In this document: one piece after another, positions 1 through 8,613 of the stretch
Position numbering within the stretch: position 1 is the first letter of the stretch
How the letters are laid out: every line of letters starts with the position of its first letter
Assembly (NCBI RefSeq): GCF_029255185.1
Contig: NZ_JAPUVO010000079.1
Coordinates: 1 to 34,975 of the forward strand
Direction: 5' to 3'
DNA: 34,975 bases
DNA from: Propionivibrio sp.
GTDB taxonomy: Bacteria > Pseudomonadota > Gammaproteobacteria > Burkholderiales > Rhodocyclaceae
Notes under the pieces: model-generated
The model's database searches: none
What the model saw: only the letters and a program-made list of their open reading frames with translations
What the model was told of the DNA's origin: nothing
Program-made: the position numbers and the translations under genes

Positions 1-1
1 C

Positions 2-307
2 GCCACACTGGCGCTGGTTTATCCGCCCGAAATGCTGGTTATTCCCAGCCCCATCGCGATCTTCCGCAACAGCCCCAACGTCGATGCAGCGAAGAAGTTC
101 GTAGACTTTGTTCTCTCGAAGGAGGGGCAAACGATTATTGCCAATGAAGGGACGCTGCCAGTTCGTACCGATGTCAAGGTGCCCGAACGCTACAAACTTC
201 CGTCAGTTCAAGATGCGATGAAACGCGCCATGCTGATTGACTATCAGTCGATCATGGCGGAGAAAGAAGCGACCATCAAGAAATTCACTGACATCATGCA
301 GAAGTGA
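2..307 (+). CDS. ABC transporter solute-binding protein, C-terminal part (cut by window start)
   Basis: This is the last ~101 residues of a periplasmic solute-binding protein. The reading frame is open to the window edge, so the true start lies upstream. The segment with AAKKFVDFVLSKEGQTIIA is typical of the C-terminal lobe of Fe3+/thiamine/aminoethylphosphonate binding proteins, where 'fv.fllSkeGQ' precedes the last strand. It ends 11 bp before an ATPase gene and heads a binding protein-ATPase-permease-ATPase operon. The ligand cannot be deduced because the binding residues lie in the missing part. Confidence 0.85.
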   Translation, partial: ATLALVYPPEMLVIPSPIAIFRNSPNVDAAKKFVDFVLSKEGQTIIANEGTLPVRTDVKVPERYKLPSVQDAMKRAMLIDYQSIMAEKEATIKKFTDIMQK

Positions 308-318
308 TGTAATTAATC

Positions 319-1416
319 ATGGCTAATATTCAAATTAAAGGCGTAAGCAAACAGTACGCGGGGCGGTCGATTTTGGCCGACCTGTCACTGGACATCAATG
401 ATGGCGAGTGCTTCACACTGCTTGGCCCGTCCGGATGTGGCAAGACAGTTTTAATGCGGCTAATTGCCGGATTTGAAACACCGGATAGCGGCACCATCTC
501 GATCGGTGGTGAATTTGTCGCGAATGCGGCGACGGGGCAGATGGTACCCCCTGACAAGCGTGGTCTCGGCATGGTCTTTCAGGATTACGCCGTGTGGCCG
601 CACATGAGCGTATTCGATAACGTTGCCTACCCGCTCAAACTGGCGGGAACGGAAGCGGTATCGCTGCGTGAACGAACCATGCGTGCTGTCGGTCTGGTCG
701 GACTGGACGGACTCGAACAACGTCTGCCTTCGCAGCTCTCGGGCGGCCAGCAGCAGCGTGTGGCGCTGGCGCGAGCGTTGGTTTCGGAACCGCGACTCCT
801 GCTGCTTGACGAGCCGCTGAATAATCTCGATGCCAATCTGCGCGAGGAGATGCGCTTCGAGATCAAAGCGCTGCAAAAAAAGCTTGGCATTACGATTCTC
901 TATGTCACGCACGATCAGGAAATTGCACTGGCTATCGCCGACCGTGTCGCCGTCATGGATGAACGCGGCATCTTGCGGCAAATCGGCGCTCCTGAGGAGG
1001 TCTACGAGCACCCCGCCGACGACTTTGTCTTCCGTTTTCTGGGCATTGCCAACTTTCTTCCGGTCAGGCGCGAGGGGAGAGACCTTTTCATTGGCGGCTC
1101 GTCCACGGCCTGGGTCGGCCCGACCCCAGACAAGGCGGGTGGCAAATTCACTGCTGGTTTTCGTCCAAGCGACGTAATGCTGGCACGCGACAGTTCGGGG
1201 CATCCTGGTTTGCCCGGCATCATCCGTCGTGCCAGCTTCCTCGGCGCACAGGTCGACTATTTAATCGATATCGCCGGCACCTTGGTTCGTGCGGCACTGC
1301 CGAGCCATGAATGCCTTGATCGAGATCTGCTCTTTGTCGAAGGGGACAACTGCCGCGTTGGGCTAGCCACAGTGCAATGGTTTGAAGGCGATATTATCGT
1401 TGGGGAGAGGGTATAA
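319..1416 (+). CDS. ABC transporter ATP-binding protein, FbpC/PotA-like (cluster A, first ATPase)
   Basis: A 365-residue cytoplasmic ATPase that would power the fused permease encoded next. Visible motifs are Walker A GPSGCGKT (about residue 36), Q-loop FQDYAVWPHMSVFDN, signature LSGGQQQRVALARAL (about 140), Walker B LLLLDEP, D-loop NNLD and H-loop VTHDQ. About 130 residues follow the nucleotide-binding domain and fit the TOBE-type regulatory domain of this family. It starts with ATG 11 bp after the binding-protein gene and ends 3 bp before the permease start, so it is in the same operon. All catalytic residues are intact. The substrate class (Fe3+, aminoethylphosphonate, polyamine) is not resolvable. 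Confidence 0.92.
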   Translation: MANIQIKGVSKQYAGRSILADLSLDINDGECFTLLGPSGCGKTVLMRLIAGFETPDSGTISIGGEFVANAATGQMVPPDKRGLGMVFQDYAVWPHMSVFDNVAYPLKLAGTEAVSLRERTMRAVGLVGLDGLEQRLPSQLSGGQQQRVALARALVSEPRLLLLDEPLNNLDANLREEMRFEIKALQKKLGITILYVTHDQEIALAIADRVAVMDERGILRQIGAPEEVYEHPADDFVFRFLGIANFLPVRREGRDLFIGGSSTAWVGPTPDKAGGKFTAGFRPSDVMLARDSSGHPGLPGIIRRASFLGAQVDYLIDIAGTLVRAALPSHECLDRDLLFVEGDNCRVGLATVQWFEGDIIVGERV

Positions 1417-1419
1417 ATT

Positions 1420-3111
1420 ATGAGTACAAAAACAGAGTCGCGTTTCGGTACCCCCGAATTATTGTTCGGCCTTTCCGTGGCCGTTTTGGTCATTGTTGTT
1501 GCCGTACCCATGCTGCTGATTTTCTTCAACGCCTTCTGGGTTGATGGACACTTCAATGTGACCGATGTTGTTAAAGTGTTGCGCCACCCTGAGACCTATA
1601 TGGCCTTGTGGAATTCGCTGGTTCTGTCGGTCGGCGTCACCATCACCGGAACCATCGTGGGTACCTTCTTCGCGTGGCTGGTTACACGTACCGACCTGCC
1701 TTTCAAGAAGACGATGAAGCTGCTGTTTCTGGTGCCTTTCATGCTGCCAGCATTCATTGGCGCGCTGGCCTGGAAGATGCTGCTCTCGCCGCGTGCTGGC
1801 TATATCAACCGTTTTTTCATGGACGTACTTGGTTTCGACAACCCGATCTTTGACATCTACACCTACGCCGGGATTATTCTGGTTGAGACGATGTATCTCT
1901 TCCCCTTTGTTTTCATCCAGGTCAGTGGTGCGCTGGAGCGCATGGATCCAACGCTTGAGGAATCAGCGCGGATTTCCGGCGCTGATCTGTTCACCATTAC
2001 GCGAAAAATCACCATCCCGCTGGTGCTGCCGTCTATTCTTTCCGGTGCCTTGCTGATCATGCTCTACTCGATGGCACACTTCGGTACGGTAGCCGTACTG
2101 GGGATCGAGACGGGCATATACAATATTCCGACACTGATCTACGAAAAAATTCACCAGAGCGCGGGCAGTTTTGCCTCGATTCGGACGGCCACCGTGCTGG
2201 CTACCGTACTGGTTATCACCGCCGCTATCATTCTCTGGCTGCAAAATCGTGTCCTGAGCAAGGGGCGTTACCAGATCATCGCCGGCAAAAGTTTTCGCCC
2301 CGCTGAACTTAAACTGCGGGGCTTGCGAGTTCCGCTCTTTATTTTCTGCCTGGCCTATATCGGCTTTACCATCGTTCTGCCAACGGCGACCATCTTCATG
2401 GTCGGCGGGCTTAAGACGTATGGCTTGCCGTTCGTCTCTGAAAATCTGACTTTTGCAAATTACAACCATATTCTGTTCGAATGGGATCTCACGCGTGACG
2501 CCATCTGGAACAGCATTAGCCTAGGCTTGTCTTCGGCGTTGATCACCATGTTTGCCGGCGTGATCATCTCCTACGTGATCGTCAAAATGAAGGTGCGCGG
2601 CAAGGGTATCCTTGAGTTCCTCGGCATGCTTCCGTTTTCGGTGCCGGGATCGGTGATTGCACTTGGCGTCATCCTCGCCTGGAGCGGCAAGTTCGGGATC
2701 AATATCTACAACACCGTGTGGATTATTTTGCTCGCCTACATCGCCCGCTATATGGCCTTCTCGCTCAAGGCGAACTCGGCGGCGCTGGAACAGGTGCATG
2801 ACTCTCTGGTCGAAGCCGCACGCGCTTCCGGGGCAACGATGGGGCAGGCCCTCAGGGATATTGTCGTGCCGCTGGTACGGCCGGGGATGATTGCGGCCTT
2901 CTTTCTAATTTTCTTGCCGGCCCTGCGTGAACTGACCGTTTCGGTACTCCTCTACGGCCCAACCACGCGCACTATCGGCGTGGCGATCTACACGCTCAAT
3001 GAAGATGGTGAAACCGTGTATTCAGCTGCACTTGCCGGAATCGCCCTGATCATCATCGTGCTAGGCGAATTACTGATTAAACGCCTGGTCACCAGCAAGA
3101 ACAATTCTTAG
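1420..3111 (+). CDS. ABC transporter permease, fused double-domain (FbpB-like)
   Basis: A 563-residue inner-membrane protein with about 12 hydrophobic segments, in effect two six-helix permease domains in one chain. Each half has the EAA loop that contacts an ATPase: EESARISGAD near residue 180 and VEAARASGAT near 463, both followed by a (I/V)PLV.P segment. The length is normal for fused FbpB/PhnU2-type permeases. It lies between two ATPase genes with gaps of 3 and 11 bp, so the operon encodes two candidate motor subunits for one permease chain. The two EAA loops could dock two different ATPases, which is an inference. Confidence 0.92.
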   Translation: MSTKTESRFGTPELLFGLSVAVLVIVVAVPMLLIFFNAFWVDGHFNVTDVVKVLRHPETYMALWNSLVLSVGVTITGTIVGTFFAWLVTRTDLPFKKTMKLLFLVPFMLPAFIGALAWKMLLSPRAGYINRFFMDVLGFDNPIFDIYTYAGIILVETMYLFPFVFIQVSGALERMDPTLEESARISGADLFTITRKITIPLVLPSILSGALLIMLYSMAHFGTVAVLGIETGIYNIPTLIYEKIHQSAGSFASIRTATVLATVLVITAAIILWLQNRVLSKGRYQIIAGKSFRPAELKLRGLRVPLFIFCLAYIGFTIVLPTATIFMVGGLKTYGLPFVSENLTFANYNHILFEWDLTRDAIWNSISLGLSSALITMFAGVIISYVIVKMKVRGKGILEFLGMLPFSVPGSVIALGVILAWSGKFGINIYNTVWIILLAYIARYMAFSLKANSAALEQVHDSLVEAARASGATMGQALRDIVVPLVRPGMIAAFFLIFLPALRELTVSVLLYGPTTRTIGVAIYTLNEDGETVYSAALAGIALIIIVLGELLIKRLVTSKNNS

Positions 3112-3122
3112 GGAGTACGGTA

Positions 3123-4181
3123 ATGGCTTATATCGAACTTAATCAGGTCACGAAACGATTTGGTAGTGTCACGGCGGTGGATCGCTTGGATCTTCAGATC
3201 GCGAAAGGGGAATGCGTGGCCATGCTCGGCCCTTCCGGTTGTGGTAAGACCACCACCTTACGCATGGTCGCCGGCTTTGAAGACCTTGACGACGGTGAAA
3301 TTCGAGCGGGTGAAACTTTGTTGTCCTCCAAGCGAGAAAAGTATTATTTACCTCCTGAACAGCGCAATTTCGGCATGGTTTTCCAAGCCTTCGCTGTGTG
3401 GCCACATCTTTCAGTTTTTGAGAACGTTGCCTTCCCCTTGCGGATTCGCAAGTTACCCAAGGCGGAAATTATCGCGCGCACTGAAGAAGCCCTGAAGCAC
3501 ACCAATCTTCTCCAGTTCGCCGCCGGCAGTCCGGACGACCTCTCGGGCGGTGGCAAACAGCGGGTGGCTTTGGCGCGTGCGCTGGCCATCCGACCAGACG
3601 TGATGTTGCTTGACGAACCCCTGTCCAGCCTCGACCCGCATTTCCGTGAAGAAATGCGTTTCGAGATCAAGGATCTGCAACGCCGCTTTGGTTTCTCGAT
3701 TCTTTATGTCACACACGACCAATCGGAAGCGATGGCTTTGTCGGATCGTATTCTAGTTATGCGTGCTGGTGTGGTTCAGCAGGTCGGCACGCCGCTTGAG
3801 GTTTATGGATCGCCCGCAAATCGCTTTGTCTTCGAGTTCATTGGGTTGTCGTGCTTCCTGAAGGCGGGGCTAACGCCATCCGGCATGCAGATCGCCGGCA
3901 ATGATTACGCATGGCCGAATGGTATTGCACCGTCGACCGAAATCATCGCCTCTGGCCGCGGATTACTCGCTGCACGACCTACAGAAATCGATTTTGTCGG
4001 CGAGGGCGGTGTGCGCGGCCACGTGATCAGCAAAGCCTACCTGGGCGAGACCATCGATTACCGGGTAATGGTTGGCGAAACCGAAGTTCGCGTGCAGAAG
4101 ACCCGTCGTGTTCCAGGACCGGCCGTAGGTCAAAGTATCGGGCTCAATTTCCCACACCCTCATTGGTATCCAGTTGACTAA
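3123..4181 (+). CDS. ABC transporter ATP-binding protein (cluster A, second ATPase)
   Basis: A 352-residue ATPase of the same family as the one at 319-1416 but clearly diverged from it. Motifs: Walker A GPSGCGKT (about residue 36), Q-loop FQAFAVWPHLSVFEN, signature LSGGGKQRVALARAL (about 139; Gly-Lys where LSGGQ-Q is usual), Walker B VMLLDEPLSSLD and H-loop VTHDQSEAMALSDR. The C-terminal ~120 residues form a TOBE-like region. It begins 11 bp after the permease stop, preceded by a GGGAG ribosome-binding site. Two ATPases beside one permease suggest either a heteromeric motor or a captured spare. Both look catalytically competent. Confidence 0.91.
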   Translation: MAYIELNQVTKRFGSVTAVDRLDLQIAKGECVAMLGPSGCGKTTTLRMVAGFEDLDDGEIRAGETLLSSKREKYYLPPEQRNFGMVFQAFAVWPHLSVFENVAFPLRIRKLPKAEIIARTEEALKHTNLLQFAAGSPDDLSGGGKQRVALARALAIRPDVMLLDEPLSSLDPHFREEMRFEIKDLQRRFGFSILYVTHDQSEAMALSDRILVMRAGVVQQVGTPLEVYGSPANRFVFEFIGLSCFLKAGLTPSGMQIAGNDYAWPNGIAPSTEIIASGRGLLAARPTEIDFVGEGGVRGHVISKAYLGETIDYRVMVGETEVRVQKTRRVPGPAVGQSIGLNFPHPHWYPVD

Positions 4182-4362
4182 AGGCGGCGAGGCGAATTCC
4201 GGGGTTTTGATGTCACATTTTTAGTGATGCGTAATAAAGTGAAAGTGCAGCGTGACGCCGGATACGTCGCGCTGTTTTTCAAGCGTTTGCGGCTTAAAGC
4301 GTGCAAGTATTGGCTTGGCTCTTAGTGCCTTTTTGTCTGTGGGAAGGGGTTGGTTTCGGCCA

Positions 4363-5676
4363 ATGGATCGCCTAGCGCACTTCTTTTCCCTTGCTTTACT
4401 CGTGATTTTTTCTGCTGATGTTCTGGCATTAGAAAGTATTGTTGTTGCTTCATCGTTTCCAAAAGAAGTATTGGTCGCTTACAAAAAAGCCTTTGATGAG
4501 CGTAACCCGCAATACCGGTTAGAGTTTGTCAATTTCCCAGGGACAAACATCATTCCTTTTCTAACGGATCGAACCCCCGGCTCAAGGCCGGACGTTTTTT
4601 GGAGTTCTTCCCCCGACAGTTTTCGTGCCTTGCTTCGACACGGCCTTCTCCAGACGATTGGGAGCCAAGGCAACCCGAGTATTCCTTCAAAAATTGGCAG
4701 CCTAAATATCGATGACCCTGATGGATTTTATAAAGGTCAGGCGCTTTCAGGCTACGGCATCATGTGGAATACTCGTTACCTCTCCGCACGAACGATTTCG
4801 CCACCTGGGACATGGAGCGACCTCGTCAAACCCGAGCTCTTCGGGCACGTCGTCATGTCCTCTCCCTCGCGTTCGGGGACCACTCACCTGATCGTTGAAT
4901 CCATACTGCAAGGTGCTGGATGGGAGAATGGCTGGTCATTGATTATTCAGATCGCAGGAAACTGCGCCACGATTACCGACCGCAGCTTTGATGTTCCGAA
5001 CAGCATCACGAGCGGACGCTTCGGAGTCGGTCTGGTGGTTGATTTTCTAGCACTCTCAGGGAAGTACTCCGGATTTCCTGTTGATTTTACTTATGCCTGG
5101 CCAAGCGCCATAACGCCTGCAAGCATTGGTCTTGTTACAGGCGCCAGGAACTCGGAGGGAGGCCTGAAATTCATTACCTTCGCTTTATCAAAAGAAGGGC
5201 AAAGCTTGCTGCTCAGATCGGAAATAAGTCGCTTGCCTGTACTTCCTGAGATTTACGCAAGCACAGACAGACCGGCCGATTACCCTGATCTTTTCGACGT
5301 CATCAAGAAACACCCCTCAACCTACAATCCGGATATCTCGGAAGCTCGCCATCTGGTGGTGAACGCCATTTTCAACCAGGTTGTCACCTTTAGGCACCGA
5401 GAACTGGTGGACGTAACAAAGGCAATTCAAAGCGCAGAGCGTCTGTTGATAAAACGTCCTCATGCAGAAGCAGGTGTGTTGATCGATAAGGCGCGAGCGT
5501 TGATATATCGGCCGCCTGTTTCAGAAAAAGATGAACTCACCACATCTCCGCAGTTGCAAACCAGGGCTCATATTGCGGCAATTGCAGCGCGTGAAGCCGA
5601 ATGGGCGCGTCAGACGAGCAAGAATTATGTCTCTGCCAAGAAACTGGTGGAGCAGGCCTTAGCCATGATGCAGTAG
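4363..5676 (+). CDS. ABC transporter solute-binding protein with C-terminal helical extension (cluster B)
   Basis: From ATG 4363 the protein has 437 residues and begins with a good signal peptide (MDRLAHFFSLALLVIFSADVLA, cut before LES). A GTG at 4252 is in frame but would put 37 unlike residues before the signal, so I prefer 4363, with GGAAGGGG about 13 bp upstream. The core resembles Fe3+/phosphonate-type binding proteins (DVFWSSSPDSF; FITFALSKEGQSLLL). About 130 residues follow the usual end of the fold (HLVVNAIFNQVVTFRH onward), are helix-rich, and have no function I can name. The gene lies 181 bp after cluster A and precedes its own permease, so it probably starts a second transcription unit. 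Confidence 0.85.
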   Translation: MDRLAHFFSLALLVIFSADVLALESIVVASSFPKEVLVAYKKAFDERNPQYRLEFVNFPGTNIIPFLTDRTPGSRPDVFWSSSPDSFRALLRHGLLQTIGSQGNPSIPSKIGSLNIDDPDGFYKGQALSGYGIMWNTRYLSARTISPPGTWSDLVKPELFGHVVMSSPSRSGTTHLIVESILQGAGWENGWSLIIQIAGNCATITDRSFDVPNSITSGRFGVGLVVDFLALSGKYSGFPVDFTYAWPSAITPASIGLVTGARNSEGGLKFITFALSKEGQSLLLRSEISRLPVLPEIYASTDRPADYPDLFDVIKKHPSTYNPDISEARHLVVNAIFNQVVTFRHRELVDVTKAIQSAERLLIKRPHAEAGVLIDKARALIYRPPVSEKDELTTSPQLQTRAHIAAIAAREAEWARQTSKNYVSAKKLVEQALAMMQ

Positions 5677-5770
5677 CTGAGACTTCTAGCGGTTTCATAA
5701 GCCTCGGTCTGTAGCGGCTGGAGGCTGACACGAACTGTGTCGGGGTCAGAATTTTGACAAGGGACAAACG

Positions 5771-7471
5771 GTGCGATTTAGATCAGGATGGTCATTCGGA
5801 AAACCTCCAGTGCTTTTCGCATTTTTGGCGATCTATCTACTGACATTTCTCGTACTGCCCGTTGGCACTATGATTCTTCAGGGCCTCACCAATAATGAGG
5901 GGAAATTTGTAGCGGATCACATCAAGCTCTTGCTTGCAAATCCGGTATATGTGGAGAGTCTGCTAAATAGCCTGGGCGTTGCTGCTGGAGCGGCCGTTCT
6001 GTCGGCTGTTGCAGCGCTTCCAATCGCCATGGTTCTCTGGCGATACCATGTTCGCCCGTCGGTTTTCATCGAGTTATGCGGTTTCCTGCCCTTGTTTGTG
6101 CCACCATTTGTTCTCGCCCTCTCACTGCAAATTTTTTTCGGCAGGGGCGGGGCGCTGGGCATGTTGTTTCAGTCGTACTGCGATTTGGATCCTGCAATTT
6201 TGGGCTTGCCAAGCGTAATGTTGATTGAGGCGATGCATTATTTTCCGTTGGTATTGATGACCCTGACCATGACAACCAGCGCCTATAACCAGCAGGCTAA
6301 AGAAGCGGCCAGTCTGGGGAGCGGTTGGTTCCGTTTGATGACTCGGGTTTTTCTACCGCTAGGCATGCCTGGACTGGCGTTCGGCATGTCAATTACTTTT
6401 CTCAAAACATTGGACGATCTGGCGACGCCGCTTTCGCTTGGTGTTACAAATTTGCTCGCGCCGCAAGCTTTTCTCAGGGTATCAGCCTATGGTTCCCAGG
6501 ATCCTCTCTCCTCGCTGATCGCGACCCTAATGGTTGTAATCTCAGGGCTTGCCTGGTTTGCATCGATTCGCTTCGTCCGACAGCATGTGGCTTTTCGGAA
6601 TGCATCTTCCGTGAGTGCGTCTGTATTACTTTCTAAACAACAGATGATCGTGGGCATTACGTTTCTCGGCGGCATATTGATGCTTTACGCCACCGCTTAC
6701 GCTGGGGTGGCCCTGACCTCGATTGCCCGGATCTGGAGCTATACCCTTTTGCCAGAGTCGTATGTCCTAAGTCATTACCTGACGGCCATACATTCTGAAC
6801 GAGGTAGTTTTATCAACACGCTGGCCTATTGTGGATTTGCTGCTGTGCTCGATGTCGTTGTCGGTTTGGTGATGGCGTATGCGATTGACTGTGCCCCCCC
6901 CGTCTGGAAGAGATGGCTCACGTGGGGAGCGACCGGACTGTTGAGTGTGCCGGGCGTGGCATTGGCGATTGCCTATCTACAGTTTTTCCGTGGAATTGAA
7001 GTGCCACTCATCAATCAAGCGATTGACGCAAGCTGGTTTCTACTCCCCATGGCCTTCTCCGTGCGAGGTTTACCTTTCGCGATTCGAGCTTGTAGTATCA
7101 CCCTTCAGGGCATCCCCGCCAGTTACGTGGAAGCGGCAAACATCTCAGGCCGCAACCGCTTCAGAATCTTTATAAAAATTGTTCTGCCGATGATGACTGT
7201 CGGTCTGTTTGTTGCATTCTTGCTCTGCTTTGGTTTGGCAGCGGTTGATCTTTCGTCGGCAATGCTCCTCATCCCTAGCGAAACCAATGCACCGGTCAGT
7301 TACAGCATCTATTTGAATATGCAATCGACAACAGGAAGAGGCGCTGGGTCGGCGCTGGCTATTTTGTCCATTGCTCTCGTTACCCTATCCTTGTTTACAC
7401 TTTTAGTTCTGATTCGCCGAGATTGGAAAACGGTATCCAGTTTCAGAAAATTCGTCTTCACGGGAAGCTAA
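5771..7471 (+). CDS. ABC transporter permease, fused double-domain (cluster B)
   Basis: A 566-residue polytopic inner-membrane protein with two permease domains. The EAA loops are KEAASLGSGW near residue 176 and VEAANISGRN near 452, each followed by a LP(L/M) motif. It starts with GTG, preceded by AAGGGA. It is homologous in layout to the permease at 1420-3111, but the sequence differs enough that this is not a recent duplication. A 94-bp gap separates it from the binding-protein gene and 18 bp separate it from the ATPase start, so it is the transmembrane part of cluster B. The substrate is unknown. Confidence 0.91.
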   Translation: MRFRSGWSFGKPPVLFAFLAIYLLTFLVLPVGTMILQGLTNNEGKFVADHIKLLLANPVYVESLLNSLGVAAGAAVLSAVAALPIAMVLWRYHVRPSVFIELCGFLPLFVPPFVLALSLQIFFGRGGALGMLFQSYCDLDPAILGLPSVMLIEAMHYFPLVLMTLTMTTSAYNQQAKEAASLGSGWFRLMTRVFLPLGMPGLAFGMSITFLKTLDDLATPLSLGVTNLLAPQAFLRVSAYGSQDPLSSLIATLMVVISGLAWFASIRFVRQHVAFRNASSVSASVLLSKQQMIVGITFLGGILMLYATAYAGVALTSIARIWSYTLLPESYVLSHYLTAIHSERGSFINTLAYCGFAAVLDVVVGLVMAYAIDCAPPVWKRWLTWGATGLLSVPGVALAIAYLQFFRGIEVPLINQAIDASWFLLPMAFSVRGLPFAIRACSITLQGIPASYVEAANISGRNRFRIFIKIVLPMMTVGLFVAFLLCFGLAAVDLSSAMLLIPSETNAPVSYSIYLNMQSTTGRGAGSALAILSIALVTLSLFTLLVLIRRDWKTVSSFRKFVFTGS

Positions 7472-7489
7472 ACGGTAGTGAGATGTGAA

Positions 7490-8608
7490 ATGAACAGAGT
7501 AACGATTGAAGTTCGCAATCTTGATTTTTCCTACGGTGCAAAGCCTGTGCTGCGTAACATTAATCTTTGCATTGAGGCCGGGGAGTTGTTTGCGGTGTTA
7601 GGGCCGTCAGGCTCTGGAAAAACAACATTGCTTCGACTGCTCGCCGGTCTTGAACGACCTTCGGCGGGGTCTATTCGAATCAATAAAACGGATGTGTTTG
7701 ACATACCTCCCGCACAGAGGGATGTCGGCATGGTTTTCCAGAATTTTTCCCTCTGGCCCCATATGTCAGTATTCGAAAATGTGGCATTCGGCGTCGCTGA
7801 ACACCACAGAAACGGAACTGAGCTGGAAAAGCGAGTAGATAAAATTCTTAAAATGCTCGATATTGCTGAGACCCGCGATTTTCGCCCCGACTGTTTGTCG
7901 GTCGGGCAGCAACAACGGGTGGCGTTGGCTCGCGCACTGGTTAGCGAGCCCCGGCTGTTGCTCCTTGATGATCCGTTTTCCAATCTTGAGTACGAGCTTA
8001 GGGTGCAGATGCGTCATGATTTGTATTTGCTACAGCGCAAACTAGGCATTACTTCGATCCTGGTCACGCATGACCAGGAGGATGCGCTGAGTATCGCGGA
8101 TCGCGTTGCAGTGGTGGCTCATGGCACCATACAGCAAGTCGGCACCCCGGCGGCCATTTACGATTTCCCCAACTCGATGGAAGTTGCACGGTTCGTTGGC
8201 GTTACCAACTTTCTTCCGGGAAACGTGAAGCACATAGAAAGCCAACTCATTGAATTTTTTTCACACGACATCGGGCATCATCGTTGGCCGATCTCACGTG
8301 ATGCGCCATCGGAAGGGCCGTCAGTACTGAGCATTCGGCCACATGCTCTTCATATCGCTCCGATTGATAGTTTTCGCGACGGAAGATACCTGTGGCTGGA
8401 GGGAACAATCAGGAGCAGCGAGTTCCTTGGGGAGGTGGTGCGCTATCAGATTGACATCGGGTCGGTCAGTATCAGCGTCAACCAGGCACATTTCACTTGC
8501 TCTTCCGTTACGCCGTCTGGAACACCCGTGCTTGTCGGATTTGACCCATCCCGGTCGCGGCTTTTCCCTGTGTCTGCGGAGATGTCATCAGTCTCTGTGT
8601 ACGACTAA
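7490..8608 (+). CDS. ABC transporter ATP-binding protein with altered catalytic motifs (cluster B)
   Basis: A 372-residue ATPase from ATG 7490; an in-frame GTG at 7478 would add four residues and cannot be excluded. Walker A is normal (GPSGSGKT), as are the Q-loop (FQNFSLWPHMSVFEN) and H-loop (VTHDQEDALSIADR). Three conserved positions depart from the family: the signature is LSVGQ instead of LSGGQ, Walker B is LLLLDDP so the catalytic Glu is Asp, and the D-loop is SNLE instead of SxLD. Such changes in related ATPases slow or abolish hydrolysis at the site they build. A C-terminal TOBE-like region follows. It belongs with the permease just upstream. Confidence 0.9.
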   Translation: MNRVTIEVRNLDFSYGAKPVLRNINLCIEAGELFAVLGPSGSGKTTLLRLLAGLERPSAGSIRINKTDVFDIPPAQRDVGMVFQNFSLWPHMSVFENVAFGVAEHHRNGTELEKRVDKILKMLDIAETRDFRPDCLSVGQQQRVALARALVSEPRLLLLDDPFSNLEYELRVQMRHDLYLLQRKLGITSILVTHDQEDALSIADRVAVVAHGTIQQVGTPAAIYDFPNSMEVARFVGVTNFLPGNVKHIESQLIEFFSHDIGHHRWPISRDAPSEGPSVLSIRPHALHIAPIDSFRDGRYLWLEGTIRSSEFLGEVVRYQIDIGSVSISVNQAHFTCSSVTPSGTPVLVGFDPSRSRLFPVSAEMSSVSVYD

Positions 8609-8613
8609 GTCGA

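Noticed and set aside
460-1203. 247-residue minus-strand ORF within the first ATPase gene
   Set aside because: It lies wholly antisense to an intact ATPase with all motifs and has no domain of its own.
5742-5750. GGGGTCAGA shared with 15536-15544, as a possible transposon end
   Set aside because: Only nine bases are shared, there is no transposase or RAYT gene nearby, and the contexts differ.
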